Part shown: positions 1 to 5,136 of the stretch, in pieces
How positions within the stretch are numbered: the stretch's first letter is position 1
How the letters are laid out: every line of letters begins with the position of its first letter
From: Nitrospiraceae bacterium
GTDB taxonomy: Bacteria > Nitrospirota > Nitrospiria > Nitrospirales > UBA8639
Direction: 5' to 3'
Assembly: GCA_003523945.1 (NCBI GenBank)
Contig: DOFS01000248.1
Coordinates: 1-5,136 of the forward strand
Length of the DNA: 5,136 bases
Position numbers and translations under genes: made by a program
Notes under the pieces: generated by a model
Database searches by the model: none
Seen by the model: the letters and a program-made list of their open reading frames with translations, nothing else
What the model was told of the DNA's origin: nothing

Positions 1-1173
1 AAGGCCCATACAGCGGTGAAGATTGCGCCTGGGTATACCAGCCCAGTCGTGCATGTATTAGATGCGTCTTTAGCGGTTAATGTCGTACGCAAGTTAATGA
101 GCCCGGATGATAAAAACGCTTTTGTGCAGGATGTGCAGGCGAAACAACAGAAAACGCGGGAAGCCTATCTATCCAAGACTACGGCCAAAAAATTTGTATC
201 ATTGGAAGAAGCGAGAAAACGGCGTTTCGACATTCCCTGGGAGACGACGTCCATTGCCAAACCAAGGGTCCTTGGCCGCAAAGTTCTTGAGGATGTGGCA
301 CTCGAAACGCTCGTTCCTCTAATTGACTGGTCACCATTTTTTCACGCATGGCAATTGCGCGGGAAATTTCCGAAAATTTTTGAAGACTCGGTGGTTGGGC
401 CAAAAGCCAAAGAACTCTTTGACGATGCTCAAAAGCTCTTGCAAGAAATCATTGATCGAAAATTGCTTGCGGCCAAAGCTGTCTATGGATTGTTTCCAGC
501 CAATAGTCAGGGGGATGACATTATCATCTACAAAGATGAGACGCGTTCGGAGGGTGTGTCCGTCTTTCATACTTTGCGCCAGCAAATAGAAAAGCCACAA
601 GGGGATTTTTATTACGCATTGGCTGATTTTGTGGCCCCGCAGTCCAGTGGAAAGCTGGACTATATCGGTGGTTTTGCAGTCACGGCCGGCCTCGGGATCG
701 AAGCCATCTGCCAGCGGTTTGAGCAGGATCATGATGACTATAACGCCATTATGGCAAAGGCTTTGGCCGATCGATTAGCCGAGGCCTTTGCCGAATGGCT
801 CCACCGTGAGGTACGGCAGGAATGGGGATTTGGCCAAGATGAGCAATTGACCAACGAGGAGCTCATTCAAGAAAAATACCGTGGGATTCGCCCCGCACCG
901 GGGTATCCGGCCTGTCCAGACCATACCGAAAAACAGCATCTGTTTGAGTTGTTGCAGGTTGAGAAAACCGTAGGTATACAGCTTACCGAATCGTTCGCCA
1001 TGTATCCGGCTGCGTCGGTCAGTGGTTTTTATTTTGCGCATCCCCAAGCCAAATACTTTTCTGTTGGAAAAGTGCAACGAGATCAAATTCAAGATTATGC
1101 CAAGCGGAAAGGGGTGGATGTCTCGGTGGTAGAACGCTGGCTTTCTCCAAACTTATCCTATGACCCGACTTGA
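1..1173 (+). CDS. metH: Cobalamin-dependent methionine synthase MetH, C-terminal part (5' end outside window)
   Basis: The frame is open from the first base and reads KAHTAVKIAPGY, so the GTG at 16 is an internal valine, not a start. MetH transfers a methyl group from methyltetrahydrofolate via cobalamin to homocysteine, making methionine in the cytoplasm. About 59 visible residues finish the B12-binding domain (TAVKIAPGYTSPVVHVLDAS). The rest is the activation domain, which binds S-adenosylmethionine for reductive remethylation of oxidised cobalamin. Hallmarks are IDWSPFF (visible residues 108-114), DETRSE, LADFVAP, HDDYN, RPAPGYPACPDHTEK (from 297) and LTESFAMYPAASVSGFYF. The Asp of IDW and the Arg of RPAPGY correspond to E. 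coli Asp946 and Arg1134 at the same offset, and the 390 visible residues end where the 1227-residue E. coli protein ends. The C-terminus is therefore intact with no net indel. The homocysteine and folate domains must lie upstream. No clear terminator follows the TGA. Confidence 0.97.
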   Translation, partial: KAHTAVKIAPGYTSPVVHVLDASLAVNVVRKLMSPDDKNAFVQDVQAKQQKTREAYLSKTTAKKFVSLEEARKRRFDIPWETTSIAKPRVLGRKVLEDVALETLVPLIDWSPFFHAWQLRGKFPKIFEDSVVGPKAKELFDDAQKLLQEIIDRKLLAAKAVYGLFPANSQGDDIIIYKDETRSEGVSVFHTLRQQIEKPQGDFYYALADFVAPQSSGKLDYIGGFAVTAGLGIEAICQRFEQDHDDYNAIMAKALADRLAEAFAEWLHREVRQEWGFGQDEQLTNEELIQEKYRGIRPAPGYPACPDHTEKQHLFELLQVEKTVGIQLTESFAMYPAASVSGFYFAHPQAKYFSVGKVQRDQIQDYAKRKGVDVSVVERWLSPNLSYDPT

Positions 1174-1245
1174 TGGTAGGGAGAATTTTGACTTCTAATT
1201 TTTGAGAGTGGCGGGATCGCTCGATGAAACCTTTGGGGGAGTGAC

Positions 1246-1272
1246 AGGAGGAGTGTTATGAAGTTGGTCTGA
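1246..1272 (+). other. Strong Shine-Dalgarno followed by a four-codon reading frame
   Basis: An almost ideal ribosome-binding site (AGGAGG, 1247-1252) stands 5 bases before an ATG at 1258, but the frame reads only Met-Lys-Leu-Val before TGA at 1270-1272. This could be chance, the stump of a decayed gene, or a translated mini-ORF downstream of metH. I see no longer frame that would restore a recognisable protein. Confidence 0.3.
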
Positions 1273-1284
1273 AATCTAGGAGTT

Positions 1285-1503
1285 CTAATCCGGATCAGAA
1301 TATCGCTGGCCACTTTCACCAGACCAACGGCTGATCCCAACTTCTTGAGATTCCCATAAGGCCTGAATTTCCTGAGCTGCCAAATCGGCTTCCTTCGTCC
1401 GTTCTTCACCTTCTGGTAATCCCTGGATTTCTTTTGGGAGGGCTTGGCTGGGTTCCGGGCCCCGCCCTCGCGGTGAATTTTTGAGTAAAACATTGATTGG
1501 CAT
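1285..1503 (-). CDS. Small hypothetical protein, 72 residues
   Basis: I do not recognise this protein. The ATG (complement of 1501-1503) has a GAGGT ribosome-binding site at 1508-1512, 4 bases upstream, which supports translation. The product is hydrophilic, starts MPINVLLKNSPRGRGPEPSQ and continues with a Glu/Gln/Ala-rich stretch (about residues 24-52) that could form a helix. There is no signal peptide, membrane segment, or cysteine or histidine metal motif. It ends at TAG 111 bases beyond the metH stop, convergent with metH. A longer frame on the same strand (1158-1493, 111 residues) overlaps it, but that frame lacks a ribosome-binding site and has a shadow-like, very basic composition, so I prefer this one. 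Coding status is likely but not certain. Confidence 0.5.
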   Translation of the reverse strand: MPINVLLKNSPRGRGPEPSQALPKEIQGLPEGEERTKEADLAAQEIQALWESQEVGISRWSGESGQRYSDPD

Positions 1504-1799
1504 ATTTACCTCATGTTGAAAAACCTAACACTTCATGGATAACGCCTCCTCCCTTGGACTGTCAAGTCTGACGGAGGGAAGGGCTTGTCTGGCTGGAATA
1601 GACGGTCATGAAAGTCGCATCTAGTTAGGTGAGACTCTCATAGGTACTTTGGACGGTTTGCTTTCAATGAACCCCAGGAAAATTATTGTCCCGGGGAATG
1701 GTTGGGTTCTTTCAAGGCTTCCTTGCTTGGCTCAATAGCGTGGATTGTTGTGTCTACTTGGCCCTTCCTCCGTCTACGTTCTGGTAAGCGTGATTATTA
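1504..1799. other. Intergenic stretch with no convincing gene
   Basis: These 296 bases lie between two minus-strand genes. I find no frame with a ribosome-binding site, no tRNA-like fold and no recognised mobile element. What they hold is an imperfect hairpin at 1548-1577 (listed separately), a 7-base direct repeat CTTTCAA (1661-1667 and 1709-1715), and a loose inverted repeat GAACCC/GGGTTC (1669-1674 and 1704-1709). The region must contain the 3' end of the transcript from the 170-residue gene and possibly the promoter for the 72-residue gene, but neither is distinct. Confidence 0.5.
1548..1577. repeat. Imperfect inverted repeat / hairpin
   Basis: CCTCC (1548-1552) pairs with GGAGG (1573-1577), and GACT (1557-1560) pairs with AGTC (1565-1568) around the loop GTCA. 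Between them is one C-C mismatch followed by one A-U and two G-U type pairs. No T-run follows on either strand, so it is not a canonical intrinsic terminator. It lies about 45 bases upstream of the 72-residue minus-strand gene and may sit in its leader, or it may be chance. Confidence 0.3.
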
Positions 1800-2312
1800 T
1801 TAGACCAGGATCGGTTGGAGGTTGTCGGGGCATTCAAGCATAGAGGATTCAATGGGGTGTCCAATGGTCTGAAGGGCTTTCACGATCCATTGATAACGTT
1901 CCTCGGCCCAGCTATCGAACGCAGAGGAATTTTCAAATACCAAATCCCAGGCGGGCACAGAGTCTAATAGCAACAATTGGTGCGGAGCGTTTTGTCCTGG
2001 AAAATACACGACCAAAACTGCCGATTTTCCCATGAGACTGATATCCGTAAACATATGAATCATAGCTTGGGCTGGGAGCTCAACCGTGCGGGAGGCGGCC
2101 TCAAGGATTGGTCCGTAAATACGATGGAGGAATTGTTGAATGGTTTCATACGGGGATTTACTTTGATGGAGGTGAGGATTTGGGGCCTCACCTAGGAGAT
2201 TGGTCACGAGATATTGAAGCGCTTCCCATGAGGGCATCGTGCCAGAATTGACTAGGGAATCCATCAAGTACGATAGCCAGTTGCGACGTCCAGACATGAT
2301 TGTATTGCTCAT
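1800..2312 (-). CDS. Hypothetical protein, 170 residues
   Basis: I do not recognise this protein. The frame could begin at ATG 2318 (172 residues, MTMSNT...), but the GAGGAA ribosome-binding site (2319-2324) abuts that codon and sits 6 bases before the ATG at 2312, so I choose the latter (MSNTIMSGRRNW). The product looks cytosolic. It has an amphipathic N-terminal half (WLSYLMDSLVNSG, WEALQYLVTNLLGE, TIQQFLHRIYGPILEAA). A central strand-like core, SAVLVVYFPG then HQLLLLDSVP, follows, and the C-terminal part is helical and Trp-containing (FDSWAEERYQWIVKAL). There are no cysteine clusters, no nucleotide-binding loop, no signal peptide and no membrane helix; the single Cys is near the C-terminus. 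It is transcribed divergently from the radical SAM pair behind a good sigma70-type promoter, so it could share regulation with them. That is inference only. Confidence 0.75.
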   Translation of the reverse strand: MSNTIMSGRRNWLSYLMDSLVNSGTMPSWEALQYLVTNLLGEAPNPHLHQSKSPYETIQQFLHRIYGPILEAASRTVELPAQAMIHMFTDISLMGKSAVLVVYFPGQNAPHQLLLLDSVPAWDLVFENSSAFDSWAEERYQWIVKALQTIGHPIESSMLECPDNLQPILV

Positions 2313-2334
2313 GGTCATTTCCTCACAGTCATTT

Positions 2335-2351
2335 CCTTGGGGATCCTAAGG
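2335..2351. repeat. 17-bp near-palindrome in the leader of the 170-residue gene
   Basis: The two arms CCTT and AAGG match perfectly and the inner GG/CC pair also matches, with two G/T mismatches. It lies just upstream of the ribosome-binding site of the minus-strand gene. It has no room for a loop, so it would more likely be a protein-binding site than an RNA hairpin, if it is anything. Confidence 0.25.
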
Positions 2352-2417
2352 AATTTAAGGGTTTTTGATAAAGAGTTCGCTACCAGACAAGGAAGGGATT
2401 CCTAGGGCAGACAGGCA

Positions 2418-2446
2418 ATTGTAATATGAAGATGATATTCGGTCAA
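2418..2446 (-). promoter_or_regulatory. Sigma70-type promoter for the 170-residue gene
   Basis: On the minus strand TTGACC (2446-2441, 5 of 6 to the -35 consensus) is followed by exactly 17 bases and TACAAT (2423-2418, 5 of 6 to the -10 consensus). Transcription would start near 2411, giving a leader of roughly 100 bases before the ATG at 2312. The surrounding AT-richness fits. Not experimentally shown. Confidence 0.55.
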
Positions 2447-2494
2447 ATATTTTAATTTTTCCCCAATAAATACTGGTCGCTCTTGGTATTGCCC

Positions 2495-2524
2495 TTGACC
2501 ATGGTTTTTTCAAGGACTTAGAAT
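2495..2524 (+). promoter_or_regulatory. Candidate distal promoter for the radical SAM genes
   Basis: TTGACC (2495-2500) and TAGAAT (2519-2524) are separated by 18 bases; each matches its consensus at 5 of 6 positions. The leader to the ATG at 2653 would be about 120 bases. Confidence 0.4.
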
Positions 2525-2525
2525 G

Positions 2526-2553
2526 TTGACACTCTCCAATAAAAAAATATTAA
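2526..2553 (+). promoter_or_regulatory. Candidate proximal promoter for the radical SAM genes
   Basis: A perfect TTGACA (2526-2531) is followed after 16 bases by TATTAA (2548-2553, 4 of 6 to the -10 consensus), giving a start near 2560 and a leader of about 90 bases. It begins one base after the -10 of the distal candidate, so the two polymerase sites would overlap and could not be occupied together. Confidence 0.4.
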
Positions 2554-2562
2554 AAATCAATG

Positions 2563-2592
2563 AGTTATTTTATGGATAAATAGTTATTTTAT
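2563..2592. repeat. 11-bp direct repeat in the radical SAM leader
   Basis: AGTTATTTTAT occurs at 2563-2573 and again at 2582-2592, 19 bases apart start to start, immediately downstream of the proximal -10 box. Position and near two-turn spacing would suit a dimeric regulator. In such AT-rich DNA a chance repeat is also possible. Confidence 0.35.
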
Positions 2593-2652
2593 TTTTACCA
2601 TTCGGTTTGATGGATCTAAACGTTAATAAATAATTTTACCTAGGGTGGTACT

Positions 2653-4548
2653 ATGAGGATAAATTATGATAAAGGGGGGTTGATTCGCCCTGATCAGATC
2701 CGATTGCCAAGACCAACAAATTTAAAAGAGTCAAACAGCAAGGCCAAAATCATGTTGGTCTTCCCCCCAGACTGGTACCCATCAGAACCCTATCTGAGCC
2801 TTCCGACCTTAACAGCTTTTCTTCGAGCTGCCGGCCATGATGTAGTCCAAAAAGATGTCAATTTAGAGATGTATGACTGGTATTTTAGCCAAGATTTTCT
2901 CCGTCGCATTCTTAAAAAAGTTCCTCAGCAACTTGATCGTCTCAAAAAAGTTGGGAAGAGTCGTGAGTTAACGGATGCGGAAGTGGAACTTCAGTTAGCT
3001 CTCTGCAATTGTACCCGAGGCTACATCAACGAATTAGCTGAAAGAGCTGAGAAAGCCAAGGAAATTGTTCGAAGCCAAGAGTTTTACGAGAGTGACAAAC
3101 TGGAATGGGCGATGAACACCTTTAGGGAGGTCACTGCCACGATATCTCTGGTGTATGCACCGGCACGAATCTGCATGCCTCCCATGGAAACCGATTTATC
3201 CTATAAACTTTTTATGTCGTCTGAAGTGCTTGAAGCCGTTGAAGATACCCAAGTCAACGTCTATCGTGACGTGTTTGAGGCAATTTTGAAGCCTGCCATT
3301 CTAGCTGAAAAGCCCGATGTTATTGGGATTTCAATTGTTCTTCGACAGCAATTATTTTCCTCCATGACATTTTGTGCACTCATTAAGGAGCAGTTCCCGG
3401 ATATTCATGTGACCATCGGGGGAAACACCGTCACCCGCCTGCGAGAAGTGCTTCCAGATATCCCAAAGTTATTCGCGTTGTTTGATAGCGCGATTGTCTA
3501 TGAAGGTGAAACTGCCCTGTTGCGATTAGTCGAAGCCATAGGCTCTGATGGGGATTTATCACATGTGCCTAATTTACTGTTCAGAGATGCAGCGGGAATT
3601 CATGTGAATTCAGAATCCTATGCCGAAAATATGGGCGAGTTGCCCCCCCCAGACTTTGATGGATTGCCATTAGAGAAATACTTTGTACCGGAGCCGATTT
3701 TGCCCTATTTAGCCACACGCGGATGTTATTGGGGGCGATGTGAGTTCTGTGATCATGGTGAGGGCTATACGGCAGGGTATCGGACCAAAAGGGATTGGCA
3801 GATTATCGAAGAACTCACCTATCTGAAAAATAAGTATCATGCCCGGAATTTCCATTTTACGGATGAGTCATATCCCCCTGCCTTATTTCGAAAGCTCACG
3901 AAGAAACTCATAGAGTCGAATTTAGATATTGCCTGGACTACTCATATCCGTTTTGAAAAGAGTCTTCTTGAGAACCAAGTTTGGGAGGATGCCCAGACTT
4001 CAGGGTGCAAGTTCCTCCATATGGGCTATGAATCCGGAAGCGAACGGGTGCTTCAACTCATGGACAAGGCGACCACGACGGAGGTAATCCAACGGAGCTT
4101 AGAGTTGTCTTCCCAGCATGGGGTCTGGAATCATGTCATGGGATTTTTTGGATTCCCAGGGGAAACCTATCAAGATGCGAAATTCTCCATTCAATTTTTA
4201 GAAGATAACCGGGAGCACGTCCATTCCATTGGATTTGGGACGTTTGATTTAAGTAAACATACCCCAGTGGCCAAAAACCCTGAAAAGTTTGGTATCACTT
4301 ATTATAAAAACCCGGAATGGGACTTGGCCTTGGATTATTATTTTACGGTCAAAGAAGGGTTGAGTATAGAAGATGCTGAGCGGGTATTTGAGGAATTCGA
4401 ACAAAATCATTATGCAGGGTGGGATTTGAAAATCTTCGTCCGGGAGTATGTGTTTTTATATGTGGCTCATTTCGGGACCAATAAATTGCCTTCACTGCAA
4501 TTTCGCCTCGATTCACAAGATTCCTCAACGAAATTAGCCTCTGTCTAA
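2653..4548 (+). CDS. Cobalamin-binding radical SAM enzyme, substrate unknown (631 residues)
   Basis: The ATG at 2653 follows a GGGTGG ribosome-binding site (2643-2648) by 4 bases. Residues 31-76 open a B12-binding Rossmann fold (KIMLVFPPDW, YLSLPTLTAFLRAAGHDVVQ). The fold resumes at 213-300 (KPDVIGISIVL, HVTIGGNTVTRL, AIVYEGETALLRLVEAI). Between lies a helical insertion of about 130 residues (77-205). No DxHxxG cobalamin-ligand motif is present, as is common in B12-dependent radical SAM proteins. The radical SAM barrel follows: RGCYWGRCEFCDHG holds the cluster ligands Cys358, Cys363 and Cys366, spaced CX4CX2C. Next come HFTDES (401-406), GYESGSERVLQLMDKATT (458-475) and GFFGFPGETYQDAK (497-510). 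After about 530 a C-terminal segment contains TPVAKNPEKFGI and a charged helix. The family uses a 4Fe-4S cluster, S-adenosylmethionine and often cobalamin, commonly to methylate or rearrange unreactive carbons. The reaction here cannot be named. It is probably cytoplasmic and co-transcribed with the next gene. Confidence 0.93.
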   Translation: MRINYDKGGLIRPDQIRLPRPTNLKESNSKAKIMLVFPPDWYPSEPYLSLPTLTAFLRAAGHDVVQKDVNLEMYDWYFSQDFLRRILKKVPQQLDRLKKVGKSRELTDAEVELQLALCNCTRGYINELAERAEKAKEIVRSQEFYESDKLEWAMNTFREVTATISLVYAPARICMPPMETDLSYKLFMSSEVLEAVEDTQVNVYRDVFEAILKPAILAEKPDVIGISIVLRQQLFSSMTFCALIKEQFPDIHVTIGGNTVTRLREVLPDIPKLFALFDSAIVYEGETALLRLVEAIGSDGDLSHVPNLLFRDAAGIHVNSESYAENMGELPPPDFDGLPLEKYFVPEPILPYLATRGCYWGRCEFCDHGEGYTAGYRTKRDWQIIEELTYLKNKYHARNFHFTDESYPPALFRKLTKKLIESNLDIAWTTHIRFEKSLLENQVWEDAQTSGCKFLHMGYESGSERVLQLMDKATTTEVIQRSLELSSQHGVWNHVMGFFGFPGETYQDAKFSIQFLEDNREHVHSIGFGTFDLSKHTPVAKNPEKFGITYYKNPEWDLALDYYFTVKEGLSIEDAERVFEEFEQNHYAGWDLKIFVREYVFLYVAHFGTNKLPSLQFRLDSQDSSTKLASV

Positions 4549-4567
4549 TGTCAGGAGCGTTAATCAA

Positions 4568-5136
4568 ATGAATGATACCTTGATCGAAATCGGGCGCGGT
4601 GTTTCGACTGATAAACCCAGACGGAATTTTAAGACCATGTTGCTCTTTCCTCCGGAGTGGGTTCCGACTGCTCCCTATCTTGCCTTGCCTAGTCTTACTG
4701 CCGTTCTTCGCTCATATGGCCATCAGGTGGTGCAGAAAGATGTCAATATCGAAATGTACGACTGGTTTTTCAGTGACACCTTCCTAATATGGGTCAAGCT
4801 TCGAATGGATCAACAGCGACGAGATTTAAAGGAACGGGAAGCCCGAAATGAGTTGACCGATTTGGAACGAGACCGACTGGCTTGCTTGGCCTCCCAAGAT
4901 GCTCTTGATGTGATGGAGTTGGCGGAACAAGCTGCAGAAGCCAAAGCCATTGTGCGGGGTGAGATGTTTTATGATGCAGAAAAACTGGAATGGGCATTAA
5001 AAGTGTTTCGAGATGTAATGCAATTTATTTCTGCGGCTTATTTTCCCGCGTCCTTGGTGTTTTATCCCATGGAAAGTAATTTGGGGTATCGGTCGGGAGT
5101 TTCGACCGAAGTGCTGGCCTGCTTGGATGACGACGT
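4568..5136 (+). CDS. Second cobalamin-binding radical SAM enzyme, N-terminal part (3' end outside window)
   Basis: The ATG at 4568 lies 19 bases after the previous stop, with an AGGAG site at 4553-4557. The frame stays open for 189 codons to the window edge. Residues 23-66 (TMLLFPPEW, YLALPSLTAVLRSYGHQVVQKDVNIEMYDW) repeat the start of the upstream protein's B12-binding domain. Residues 67-189 match its helical insertion (NELTDLE, ELAEQAAEAKAIVR, FYDAEKLEWALKVFRDV, PMESNLGY). Counting by hand over residues 27-189 against 37-199 of the neighbour gives about 78 identities in 163 with no gap: about 70% in the first 47 positions and about 39% in the insertion. It is therefore a tandem paralogue in the same operon. 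The cluster-binding cysteines would lie beyond the window, so activity cannot be judged. The first 20 residues differ from the neighbour's. Confidence 0.92.
   Translation, partial: MNDTLIEIGRGVSTDKPRRNFKTMLLFPPEWVPTAPYLALPSLTAVLRSYGHQVVQKDVNIEMYDWFFSDTFLIWVKLRMDQQRRDLKEREARNELTDLERDRLACLASQDALDVMELAEQAAEAKAIVRGEMFYDAEKLEWALKVFRDVMQFISAAYFPASLVFYPMESNLGYRSGVSTEVLACLDDD

Larger units (their letters stand above)
2313..2652. promoter_or_regulatory. AT-rich divergent intergenic control region
   Basis: These 340 bases separate the minus-strand 170-residue gene from the plus-strand radical SAM genes. The region becomes markedly AT-rich after about 2420. It contains one minus-strand promoter, two candidate plus-strand promoters and an 11-base direct repeat, all listed separately, plus a near-palindrome at 2335-2351. 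The only tiny frames, for example ATG at 2426 (9 codons) and ATG at 2560 (7 codons), have no ribosome-binding site, so I see no precursor peptide or leader peptide gene here. Confidence 0.65.

Noticed and set aside
16..18. GTG as the start of a separate 385-residue protein
   Set aside because: The frame is open from base 1 and the upstream codons KAHTA match conserved MetH sequence, so this is an internal valine.
331..732. 133-residue minus-strand frame within metH
   Set aside because: It lies wholly inside a well-conserved metH region in the antisense direction, which is a typical shadow frame.
1158..1493. 111-residue minus-strand frame
   Set aside because: It has no ribosome-binding site at its ATG, overlaps the end of metH, and has a very basic, low-quality composition. 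The 72-residue frame in the same place has a GAGGT site and looks more protein-like.
1548..1577. Hairpin as an intrinsic terminator
   Set aside because: No T-run follows on either strand and the stem is interrupted.
1977..2195. 72-residue plus-strand frame opposite the 170-residue gene
   Set aside because: There is no ribosome-binding site, and it lies fully antisense to a better supported gene.
2426..2455. Nine-codon frame in the divergent region as a possible precursor or leader peptide for the radical SAM enzymes
   Set aside because: It has no ribosome-binding site and no features of a modified-peptide precursor, so chance in AT-rich DNA is the simplest explanation.
4599..4997. Short frames at 4599-4787 (+) and 4794-4997 (-)
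   Set aside because: Both overlap the start of the second radical SAM gene, whose frame shows clear homology to its neighbour. They are shadows.

Overview
The window is bacterial DNA of moderate GC content (roughly mid-40s percent by eye, lower between 2400 and 2650). It has classical Shine-Dalgarno sites and sigma70-like promoters. The lineage cannot be fixed from sequence alone. The end of MetH aligns without net gaps to the E. coli-type cobalamin-dependent enzyme, and the tandem B12/radical SAM genes suggest a Gram-negative bacterium. A Nitrospirota- or Proteobacteria-like source is only a guess.

Layout: (1) 1-1173 (+) is the last 390 codons of metH, cobalamin-dependent methionine synthase, which enters the window already open. 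(2) 1174-1799 is a loosely packed stretch. It holds a ribosome-binding site followed by a four-codon reading frame, a likely small unknown protein on the minus strand (1285-1503), and 296 bases with no convincing gene but one imperfect hairpin. (3) 1800-2312 (-) is an unrecognised 170-residue protein. (4) 2313-2652 is an AT-rich divergent control region. A strong minus-strand promoter faces the unknown protein, two candidate plus-strand promoters face the radical SAM genes, and an 11-base direct repeat lies in the leader. (5) 2653-4548 (+) is a complete 631-residue cobalamin-binding radical SAM enzyme. (6) 4568-5136 (+) is the start of a second, paralogous enzyme 19 bases downstream that runs off the window end.

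The most interesting part is the tandem radical SAM pair. The visible 163 comparable residues align with no gap at about 48% identity by hand count. Both carry a long charged helical insertion inside the B12-binding fold, and the first has a CX4CX2C cluster motif instead of the textbook CX3CX2C. The substrate is unknown. MetH and the radical SAM enzymes share cofactor chemistry (cobalamin, S-adenosylmethionine/methionine), but they are separated by opposite-strand genes, so a functional link is only an inference.
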